NCBI GenBank assembly: GCA_023957385.1
Contig: JAMLGZ010000001.1
Coordinates: 978,923 to 1,042,922, forward strand
Direction: 5' to 3'
Length of the DNA: 64,000 nt
From: Brumimicrobium sp.
GTDB taxonomy: Bacteria > Bacteroidota > Bacteroidia > Flavobacteriales_D > Crocinitomicaceae
The position numbers and the translations under genes are program-made. Below the pieces are notes generated by a model. It had not been told where the DNA came from and did no database searches. It worked only from the letters and a program-made list of their open reading frames with translations. Shown one piece after another: positions 57,127-64,000 of this stretch. Numbering within the stretch: position 1 is the first letter of the stretch; each line of letters opens with the position of its first letter.

Positions 57127-59238
57127 GTGATTCTTAAGCATTTCAAACATATCAAAATTGTATTTCTTTTACTTATTTTATTAAGCGCTTGTAGTATTCA
57201 AAAGGGCTTTGAAAGCCTTGATATTTACAACTATTTTGATGCGAAGAAGCAATTTGAGAAATCAATTAAAAGAGATAAGTCACCTGCTGCATATGGATTG
57301 AGCGTAATTTATTTTAGGAAAGATAACCCTTTCCATAATTTAGATTCCGCCTATCATTATAGCCTTCTGTCTGTTGAAGCATATAAAGATGTAACTCAAA
57401 AAAAACAATTGACGTGGAGTGAAAAACTGAACTTCAATTTAGATACGGCTAAAGTTCATCGAGAAAAGATTAGTGATTTAGCTTTCTCTAAAAAGATAAA
57501 TGAGAATACAGTAGATGGATTTCAACTATTTATGAGTCAATACCCATGGTCTCAACATATTTCAAAAGCCATTATTAAAAGAGATTCTTTAGCATTTGAA
57601 TTGCTTAAATTAGACCCTACAAGTACACATGCATCTATTTATTTAGAGAAGTTCCCTCAAAGTTTGTGGTATCAAGATGCGTTGAATATTTTATATCAAG
57701 CACAATATGCTGAAACTATTGAATCTAATCAAATTGATAGCTATATTACTTTTGTACAAACTTACCCAGACAATCCTTTTCTAACTGAAGCTGAATATCA
57801 GATTTACCATTTATCAACTAAAGAAAATACCATATCGGATTATGTTTCATTTATTAAGAAGTTCCCACATAATCCATATATAAATACTGCATGGACTAAT
57901 CTGTATCGTAAATCAACATCAGATTATACAAAAGAGGCAATTATTAATTTCCAAAATCTATATCCTGATTTTCCATTTCCTGAGTTAATTGAAAGAGACC
58001 TTGTTTTAGTAGATCAAAATCTGTATCTGTTTATGAGAAATAATAAATATGGATTTATGGATGAAAATGGAAAGGAAATAATTCATCCCATTTATGAATA
58101 TGCAGGGAATTTTAATAATGGGTTGGCAGTTGTATCTAAAAATGAAAAGGCTGGGTATATCAACAAAAATGGTGATTTAATTATAGATTATCAATTTGAG
58201 GATGCCGAAGATTTTAATGATGGTAGAGCGGTTGTGACAGTTAACGATAAGCTAGGATTTATTGATGTTTCTGGAAATTATATATTAGAACCTAAATTCC
58301 TTGACTTAGGATCCTTTTCTGAGGGAATTGCTTATGCAAAAGATGATTTGGGATATCGTTATTATCAATATGATGGTTCTCTTCTTACTATGGAGTATTT
58401 TGATGAAGCATTCTCTTTTGAAAAAGGAATGGCTAAGGTGAAAAAGAAAGAATTAAATGGGTATATAGGAAGAGATGGGCAATTTATTATTTCTTCTTCC
58501 TTCGGTAAATTAACCCGTTTTTCTGATTCTTTGTTTACTATTGAATATAGAGATAGTATGAATCTTCTTACTATTAAAGGAAAGGAAGTTTTTAAAGAAA
58601 GCTATGACTATATTGGAGCGATATCTTCTAATCGGGCAATTATAGAAAAAGATGGAAATTATGGATATGTGGATAGAAATGGTAAAATTGTAATTCCTAT
58701 TAAGTATGTGACTTTCCCTAATTACATACAATTTTCCCAATTTAAAAATGGATATGCTCCTTTTCGTAAAGGATATAATTATTCTATGATAGATAGTTTG
58801 GGTAAAACTTTATTGCCGGCATTATTTACAGGAATTGGAGGTTTTGGTGAATTGATTCCTGTAAGTAAAGGAAATGGATGGGGATACGTTAACAAAAATG
58901 CCCAATTAAAAATAAATTACCAGTTCGACTATGCCGAAGCTTTTGAAAATGGTATAGCGATTGTTGAGAAAAATGGTAATATGGGATTAATCAATTTGAA
59001 GGGAGATTATATACTACCCCTTGAATTTCAATCTGTGAAACGGTTTACAAATGAGTTGCTGATTGTGCATGATAATCAAGATTTATGGGGAATATATTCG
59101 CTCAAAGGTGAGCTTGTTATTCCTGTGGAGTATGATAGAATCATTCAACTTTCTGAACATAAATTACAACTTATAAAAGGAAACGACGTATTATATTATA
59201 TCATACCTAAAAATCAATTCATTCGGTATAATGAATAA
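57127..59238 (+). CDS. WG-repeat outer-membrane lipoprotein
   Basis: A 703-residue predicted lipoprotein starting at GTG 57127, with lipobox LLSAC. The N-terminal part (about 30-290) is helical with TPR-like units (FIKKFPHNPYINTAWTNLY, TYPDNPFLTEAEYQIYHL). From about 300 to 695 there are roughly ten WG/KWG repeats of ~33 residues, such as YGFMDENGKEIIHPIYEYA and AGYINKNGDLIIDYQFEDA. WG repeats are thought to form beta-propeller-like binding surfaces; ligand unknown. Its stop overlaps the start of the TonB-like gene by 8 bases. Confidence 0.82.
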   Translation: MILKHFKHIKIVFLLLILLSACSIQKGFESLDIYNYFDAKKQFEKSIKRDKSPAAYGLSVIYFRKDNPFHNLDSAYHYSLLSVEAYKDVTQKKQLTWSEKLNFNLDTAKVHREKISDLAFSKKINENTVDGFQLFMSQYPWSQHISKAIIKRDSLAFELLKLDPTSTHASIYLEKFPQSLWYQDALNILYQAQYAETIESNQIDSYITFVQTYPDNPFLTEAEYQIYHLSTKENTISDYVSFIKKFPHNPYINTAWTNLYRKSTSDYTKEAIINFQNLYPDFPFPELIERDLVLVDQNLYLFMRNNKYGFMDENGKEIIHPIYEYAGNFNNGLAVVSKNEKAGYINKNGDLIIDYQFEDAEDFNDGRAVVTVNDKLGFIDVSGNYILEPKFLDLGSFSEGIAYAKDDLGYRYYQYDGSLLTMEYFDEAFSFEKGMAKVKKKELNGYIGRDGQFIISSSFGKLTRFSDSLFTIEYRDSMNLLTIKGKEVFKESYDYIGAISSNRAIIEKDGNYGYVDRNGKIVIPIKYVTFPNYIQFSQFKNGYAPFRKGYNYSMIDSLGKTLLPALFTGIGGFGELIPVSKGNGWGYVNKNAQLKINYQFDYAEAFENGIAIVEKNGNMGLINLKGDYILPLEFQSVKRFTNELLIVHDNQDLWGIYSLKGELVIPVEYDRIIQLSEHKLQLIKGNDVLYYIIPKNQFIRYNE

Positions 59239-60043
59239 GGCTGATAAAATAGTGCTATTCTTGGATCGCCATAAATATGGTATCTTAATTACGCTATTCT
59301 TACATATTGGATTGTTTATCTATCTACAAGTTACTACATATAAAGAAGGAGTTTTGTATGAACCTTGGAATTTTAGAGAAATGAATGCGGAAGCCCCAGA
59401 TAATATTGAAATCACTGCTGAGCAAATTCAAACGGAAGCTGAACAGAATATATACCAAGAAAAGGAAGTTACCTCTTTTGTAAAAAATGAAAATGATTCT
59501 CGAAATAGAAGCAATGACGCTATGCAGTCATACACATCTTACAGTAACTATAAGAATGTAGAGAAGATGGAAGATGATTATGAGAAAAGTATAAAAGATA
59601 GGATAGCAAAAGAGAAGGAGGCAAAGGAACAAAATAAACAAAATTCAGCTACTTCAGATGTAGAAAATAAAAAAGAGGATAAAGGAGTAGATAAAGATAA
59701 GTTTAATTTTGGTCAAAACTCCAGTTCTGAGGCTGTTAGTGGGGAAACAATGGTTTCTTATTCTTTGAAAGATAGATATCCTTTAAATCATAATGACTGG
59801 TATATTAGAAATCCTGGATATACATGTGGCAATGTAAATGGTACTGTAAAAGTTGCAATTATTGTTGATAAAGGAGGGAAAGTGATATCTGCCACTTATA
59901 TGGAAGTAGGGAGTCAGAATGCTTCAGAATGTATGCGTCAGAAAGCAGTGGAGTATGCCCTGAAGTCACGTTTCAATTATTCTGGACAGGCTTCGGATAA
60001 ACAAGAAGGCATTATCACCTATAGATTTGTATTTAGAAACTAA
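59231..60043 (+). CDS. TonB-like energy transducer family protein
   Basis: A 270-residue inner-membrane protein: one helix near residues 16-34, a long charged periplasmic linker (about 45-165, with KSIKDRIAKEKEAKEQNKQN) and a C-terminal TonB-like domain (about 190-270: NVNGTVKVAIIVDKGGKVIS, ECMRQKAVEYALKSRFNY, GIITYRFVFRN). Two Cys in the domain could form a disulfide. No exbB/exbD is adjacent. The overlap with the WG-repeat lipoprotein gene suggests the two are made together. Confidence 0.75.
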   Translation: MNKADKIVLFLDRHKYGILITLFLHIGLFIYLQVTTYKEGVLYEPWNFREMNAEAPDNIEITAEQIQTEAEQNIYQEKEVTSFVKNENDSRNRSNDAMQSYTSYSNYKNVEKMEDDYEKSIKDRIAKEKEAKEQNKQNSATSDVENKKEDKGVDKDKFNFGQNSSSEAVSGETMVSYSLKDRYPLNHNDWYIRNPGYTCGNVNGTVKVAIIVDKGGKVISATYMEVGSQNASECMRQKAVEYALKSRFNYSGQASDKQEGIITYRFVFRN

Positions 60044-60049
60044 GTAAAA

Positions 60050-61300
60050 TTGTCAAAAATAAAATTAGAAATAGAGAAAGAATCGATGTTGATGGCCTAT
60101 TTATTTGCCTTCTTCATTCCATTCTATCCTAATATATTGGGTGTATTGGTTTTGATGCTTTGGGTAGAACAATGGATTCGAAGAACCCCAATTAAGAAAG
60201 TTTATGTTTATAGTCAGTTGTCTTGGAAGAATCCAAATATTTGGCTATTGCTATTTTATGTGATGCATTTGGTTGGCATGATATACACACAGAATATGTC
60301 GTTTGCTATCAAAGATATTGGGATGAAAGCTAGTTTTGCTATCCTTCCTATTTTCTTTTTACTTTATCCCATTAGAATTAAATGGAACGTATTTATAAAT
60401 GCTTTTATAGTTGGAACTTTCCTGTCTATCATAGTGAATTTCTCACATTCTATTTATTTGTATTCAGAATGGAAAGAATTTAATGCTTTTACGGGAACCC
60501 ATATATCTACTTTCATGCATCGAGGATATTGGTCTGTCTATTTAATGTTGGCATACTACTTTGTATTGCAAAAGATGATTAGCTCTGGAGATAGAAAAAC
60601 AACTTTTTGGGGTATCCTAGGAGCAGTAGTTATATTGGTGATGAATGTTTTTACAGAATCTAAAATTGGTATGTTACTGTTTATCACAATTAGTGTTTGG
60701 ATGGGCATACAACTATTCCTTATGATGAAAAATAAACTAATATTAGGAGGAATTATTAGTGTCTTTGTAGTTGGAATATTTGTGATTTCGTTATTTCTTC
60801 CAACCACCTTTGAACGAATTACTAAAGCATTTAATGAATCATCTACCTCCATAGAACAAGTAAATAAAGAAAATCCTTCTAGCACTGAATCGCGTATGAT
60901 GGTGTGGGATTCTTCTATAGAATTGATTAAAGAGAACCCTGTATTTGGTGTAGGAACAGGAGATATCAAAGATGTTTTAATAGAGCGAAATTATGAAAAA
61001 GGATATGTGGCAGTAGCAGAGCAAAAATTAAATTGTCATAATCAGTTTTTCAATACACAATTAGCTTTAGGTATGTTTGGAACGCTTTTTCTTTTGATGT
61101 CATTTGTAACAAATCTTTTTAAAAAATCATCGGACACCTATTATAGTTGGCGAGTGATGATATGTGTTTTATTATTTCTAGCAATACTTCCTGAATCCAT
61201 GCTGGAAACTCAAGCAGGAATTATTCCTTTTGCCTTCTTATTAGGTATTTTGAGTCTGATTAGAGAGGAACCTTTAGTCGAGCACAGCAATATTAAATAA
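60050..61300 (+). CDS. O-antigen ligase family protein
   Basis: A 416-residue polytopic membrane protein with about ten hydrophobic segments and a periplasmic loop (about 265-335) holding SRMMVWDSSIELIKENPVFGVGTGD and NCHNQFFNTQLALGMFG, as in WaaL/Wzy_C proteins. The start is TTG at 60050, or the ATG 12 codons on. It follows the TonB-like gene by 6 bases, so the three genes 57127-61300 form a unit. Its last 27 bases overlap the convergent M14-type gene. Confidence 0.8.
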   Translation: MSKIKLEIEKESMLMAYLFAFFIPFYPNILGVLVLMLWVEQWIRRTPIKKVYVYSQLSWKNPNIWLLLFYVMHLVGMIYTQNMSFAIKDIGMKASFAILPIFFLLYPIRIKWNVFINAFIVGTFLSIIVNFSHSIYLYSEWKEFNAFTGTHISTFMHRGYWSVYLMLAYYFVLQKMISSGDRKTTFWGILGAVVILVMNVFTESKIGMLLFITISVWMGIQLFLMMKNKLILGGIISVFVVGIFVISLFLPTTFERITKAFNESSTSIEQVNKENPSSTESRMMVWDSSIELIKENPVFGVGTGDIKDVLIERNYEKGYVAVAEQKLNCHNQFFNTQLALGMFGTLFLLMSFVTNLFKKSSDTYYSWRVMICVLLFLAILPESMLETQAGIIPFAFLLGILSLIREEPLVEHSNIK

Positions 61301-62230
61301 GGCATCTCCTTTATTTACGAGAGGCATTTCATTTACGTTGAAAATAAGCGCCTTACTAGGAGATTTGACTAAACGTTCTGATTTACCGTAAGGATCTGAA
61401 ATTTTAGCTAGTACATCTCCTTTCTTTACTCTCTTTCCATTCTCTATCATTACATATAACATTCCTGAAATACCAGCTCTAATCCATTTTGAATCTTTGA
61501 CAATGAAACTTTTCTTATCGGTATCCTTTAAATCAAATTTTCGAATACCTAAATGAGTCATCACTCGTTTCGCACCAAGAATTCCTGATTCAACAATATA
61601 ATCATCAATGCTATGGGATTTCCCTCCTTCAAAAAGGATATAGCCTTTTCCTAGTTTAGTGCATGCACTACGTATAGATTTGGAAATTAAAGAAGAATTT
61701 ACCATGAGAGGTGCGTTGAAAACTTTACAAAGCTCTACAGATAGTGGATGATTAAAGTCACAACGAGTTTGAGGGTAATTGTATCTTTGAGCTCCGCCTG
61801 TATGGAAATCAATAATCACATCTGCCAAAGGGGCAATCTTTTTCATAAAAATATAGGCGAATTGACTAGCAAGTGAACCATTTTTTGAGCCTGGAAAAAC
61901 TCTATTTAAGTCTTTTTTGTCAGGAAATTCACGTGACATATTAAGGAAACCAAATATATTGAATACTGGGACACATATCACAGTTCCATATTGTGGTTTA
62001 TTCCAGCCTTTCTTTATGATGCGTCGGATAGTTTCTACACCATTAATTTCGTCTCCATGCACTCCAGCTAGCAATAGAAGTGTTGGTCCTTTTCGAAGAG
62101 CATGACTTACAATTACTGGTATTTGAATAGGAGTGTTCGTGTGTAACTTAGCAATCTCTAGGCTAAGTCGTTCTGTTTTTCCAGGTTGTATGATGTTTCC
62201 AAGTAAGGAAAAAGGCTGTTGTTCGGTCAT
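61274..62230 (-). CDS. Succinylglutamate desuccinylase/aspartoacylase family zinc hydrolase
   Basis: A 318-residue M14-type metallohydrolase. The zinc site is visible as His58 and Glu61 in [16 protein letters not shown] and the His of [15 protein letters not shown] near 143. The C-terminal part (about 240-310) has a biotinyl-like fold with [26 protein letters not shown] (in part). Members next to rimK are thought to trim amide-linked amino acids. It is last in corA-protease-rimK-hydrolase and overlaps rimK by 4 bases. Confidence 0.85.
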   Translation of the reverse strand: MTEQQPFSLLGNIIQPGKTERLSLEIAKLHTNTPIQIPVIVSHALRKGPTLLLLAGVHGDEINGVETIRRIIKKGWNKPQYGTVICVPVFNIFGFLNMSREFPDKKDLNRVFPGSKNGSLASQFAYIFMKKIAPLADVIIDFHTGGAQRYNYPQTRCDFNHPLSVELCKVFNAPLMVNSSLISKSIRSACTKLGKGYILFEGGKSHSIDDYIVESGILGAKRVMTHLGIRKFDLKDTDKKSFIVKDSKWIRAGISGMLYVMIENGKRVKKGDVLAKISDPYGKSERLVKSPSKALIFNVNEMPLVNKGDALFNIAVLD

Positions 62231-63105
62231 TTCTTTACTTTTCGTTCAATATATTTGACAATTTCACCAGCAATATCAACCTGAGTTGCTCCTTCAATAC
62301 CTTCCAATCCAGGGGATGAATTCACTTCTAGAATTAAAGGGCCTCGATTAGATTGCAGCATGTCCACTCCAGCAATACCTAAATTTAAGGCTTTGGCGGC
62401 ACGTATGGCAGTTGATTCTTCTTCTGGAGATAATTCAATTATTGTGGAAGTTCCTCCACGGTGTAAATTCGAACGAAACTCTCCTTCCTTACCTTGTCGC
62501 TTCATAGCTCCAACTACTTTCCCATCTACTACAAATGCTCGTAAATCTGCCCCTTTAGATTCTTTGATGAATTCTTGAACAATTACACGCGCTTTCAGTC
62601 CATTTAAGGCTTCTAATACCGATGTTGCTCCTTTTTTAGAGTCTGCTAGAATAACTCCTAATCCTTGAGTTCCTTCTAGTAACTTAATAACTGTGGGTAC
62701 ACCGCCGACAGCATCTATAATACCTTCTACATTTTTAGAATAGTTGGTGAAAACAGTTTTAGGTAATCCAATTCCTGATTTGGATAATAATTGAAGAGAA
62801 CGCAATTTGTCACGCGAGTCAGACAAACCATTTGCATTTACAGCGGTAAAAACACCCATCATCTCAAATTGCCGAACTACAGCAGTCCCATAAAAAGTAA
62901 CTGAAGCGCCAATACGAGGTATAACCGCATCAAAATCTTCTATATAGTGATCTATATAATGAATACGAGGCAATTCTTTTTCAATCACAATATCACATTT
63001 TAAGTGGTCAATAACTTCCACTTGATGTCCACGAGTGTGACAAGCCTCTACTAATCTGCGTGTTGAATATAAATTAGTATCTCGACTTAAAATTCCAATT
63101 TTCAT
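62227..63105 (-). CDS. rimK: RimK family alpha-L-glutamate ligase
   Basis: ATP-grasp ligase of 292 residues that adds glutamate residues to a protein C-terminus (ribosomal S6 in Escherichia coli) or to small acceptors. Visible marks are [20 protein letters not shown] at the N-terminus, [19 protein letters not shown] (ATP-grasp loop), [20 protein letters not shown] and the Mg site [17 protein letters not shown]. It overlaps the protease gene upstream and the zinc hydrolase gene downstream by 4 bases each. The acceptor in this organism is not known. Confidence 0.9.
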   Translation of the reverse strand: MKIGILSRDTNLYSTRRLVEACHTRGHQVEVIDHLKCDIVIEKELPRIHYIDHYIEDFDAVIPRIGASVTFYGTAVVRQFEMMGVFTAVNANGLSDSRDKLRSLQLLSKSGIGLPKTVFTNYSKNVEGIIDAVGGVPTVIKLLEGTQGLGVILADSKKGATSVLEALNGLKARVIVQEFIKESKGADLRAFVVDGKVVGAMKRQGKEGEFRSNLHRGGTSTIIELSPEEESTAIRAAKALNLGIAGVDMLQSNRGPLILEVNSSPGLEGIEGATQVDIAGEIVKYIERKVKK

Positions 63106-63548
63106 TCGGATAATTTCTTTTTGAGTTTATATGATAAGTTTGTTTGAGATGTATTAATCAGGAATCCTTTATTTAATAATTTTCTTCCTAATAAGATGGG
63201 GAAGCGCATTAGTTTTCTGCTAGTGAGAGTAAATTCAGTATTAAAATTTTGACCAAATAACGTAATATTTCCCTTAACCACAAATCTTTCTTGTAAAATC
63301 CCATTGGAGCTACGCACTTTTTTTATTTGATAGTCTTGGAAATGAATTATCTCTCCTGAGTATCCTTTAGTTTTCTTTTCAAGAAAAATAACTTTTAACC
63401 CTTCTTCAGTTTTTTCTACTTTGGAGCAGTGTATTGTAGATGTATAAGCGCCAGAATCTATTTTCACTTTAACATTTTGAAGGTTAAAAGAAGGAAAATC
63501 GGCTATGTCATTTTTACCAATAATATGCCTTTCTTTTTTTATAGCCAT
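63102..63548 (-). CDS. RimK-associated retropepsin-like protease (Zn_protease family)
   Basis: A 148-residue protein of the family named ATP-dependent zinc protease (PF05618), which is really an aspartic-protease-like fold. The motif [12 protein letters not shown] (residues about 30-41) holds the DSGA active-site turn, and [20 protein letters not shown] near the C-terminus is the second half-signature. Family members are regularly beside rimK. It overlaps corA by 10 bases and rimK by 4. The substrate is unknown; proteolysis is inferred from the fold. Confidence 0.82.
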   Translation of the reverse strand: MAIKKERHIIGKNDIADFPSFNLQNVKVKIDSGAYTSTIHCSKVEKTEEGLKVIFLEKKTKGYSGEIIHFQDYQIKKVRSSNGILQERFVVKGNITLFGQNFNTEFTLTSRKLMRFPILLGRKLLNKGFLINTSQTNLSYKLKKKLSE

Positions 63549-64000
63549 TTTCTGATTTTAAAGAAAATAATCATACCAATGGTTATGATAACCATGGTGA
63601 TCCATGTGAATAAATACCCGTAATGATAGGAAAGCTCAGGCATATTATGAAAATTCATTCCATATACTCCAACAATAAAAGTAAGGGGTATGAAAATAGT
63701 CGATACGATGGTCAGCAATTTCATAATATTATTCATTCGATTTGCTGTATTGCTATTGTATATATCCAATAAGCTATTTGCATTTTCCCTAAATGAATTC
63801 AGCATATCTAATATTTGAACAATATTTTCGCTCATATCTTTTGTGAATAATCGAGTTTCTTCATTCACTAAATTTGATTCTAATTTTGAAAATTGATTAG
63901 CCGCATCTAATATTGGAAAAATAGTTTGTCTTGTCTGGAAGATTTGTCTTCTCAAAGCAACTAGTTCAACAAAGAAATCCTGAGGATTCATTTCTTCAAT
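63539..64000 (-). CDS. CorA family Mg2+/Co2+ transporter, C-terminal part, runs off the window
   Basis: The last ~153 residues of a CorA-type channel. A helical cytoplasmic stalk (EETRLFTKDMSENIVQILDML) leads to the first membrane helix (LLTIVSTIFIPLTFIVGVYGMNF) with the selectivity motif YGMN, and then the second helix and basic C-terminus KIRKWL. The reading frame continues in through 64000 (IEEMNPQ...), so the N-terminal domain is outside. First known gene of the rimK operon by overlap. Confidence 0.9.
   Translation of the reverse strand: MEEMNPQDFFVELVALRRQIFQTRQTIFPILDAANQFSKLESNLVNEETRLFTKDMSENIVQILDMLNSFRENANSLLDIYNSNTANRMNNIMKLLTIVSTIFIPLTFIVGVYGMNFHNMPELSYHYGYLFTWITMVIITIGMIIFFKIRKWL

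Overview
The window is AT-rich chromosomal DNA from a member of the Bacteroidota, most likely order Flavobacteriales. The support is a porP-gldK-gldL-gldM-gldN type IX secretion cluster, a Na+-pumping NQR operon, S46 and S9 dipeptidyl peptidases, DUF3098 beside ftsX, and promoters of the Bacteroidota form TTG-N18-21-TAnnTTTG. The porP-first order of the gld genes resembles Porphyromonas porPKLMN and Crocinitomicaceae-like relatives more than Flavobacterium. The genus cannot be fixed from this sequence alone. Most of the window is core genome. Accessory DNA is limited to a restriction-modification locus and one insertion sequence.

Layout. 1-5.5 kb: the N-terminal end of a thiolase gene, tRNA-Leu, trigger factor, a heptose epimerase, and an O-antigen ligase-like/Wzz-like pair. 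5.5-11.7 kb: an S46 peptidase, a membrane protein, coaE followed by a SiaC/SiaB phosphoprotein-kinase pair, a methyltransferase and a ZIP metal transporter. 11.9-13.9 kb: a cytosine-5 DNA methyltransferase with an N-terminal helix-turn-helix, converging on an Eco47II-like restriction endonuclease gene broken by an in-frame stop. 14-20.8 kb: a NagZ-type glycosidase, OsmC, lipA, and the run rplM-rpsI-rpsB-tsf-pyrH-frr. 20.9-29.6 kb: a DPP IV-like peptidase, queA, truB, DUF3098, ftsX, a HAD phosphatase, several poorly known envelope proteins and a ferredoxin.

29.6-31.4 kb is an IS1182-family element whose ends are themselves terminator hairpins. It lies 16 bp beyond the gldN stop. 31.4-41.4 kb carries gldN, gldM, gldL, gldK and porP/sprF, then an arginase-fold protein that has lost metal-binding residues, then topA. 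41.6-48.4 kb reads forward: miaB, a sigma-54 activator without a receiver domain, lptE, a TPR-like protein, secG, then groES-groEL behind a good sigma-54 -24/-12 promoter. 48.4-57 kb: an acidic protein, gpsA, apaG and nqrABCDEF. 57.1-61.3 kb: a WG-repeat lipoprotein, a TonB-like protein and a second O-antigen ligase-like protein. 61.3-64 kb: an overlapping reverse-strand operon corA (partial), retropepsin-like protease, RimK-type glutamate ligase and M14-type zinc hydrolase.

No wholly new system is evident. The best leads are the sigma-54 circuit over groESL, the degenerate arginase-fold protein beside the secretion motor genes, the SiaB/SiaC switch with no cyclase nearby, the corA-protease-rimK-hydrolase operon, the one-stop-codon loss of a restriction enzyme, and the IS with built-in terminators.
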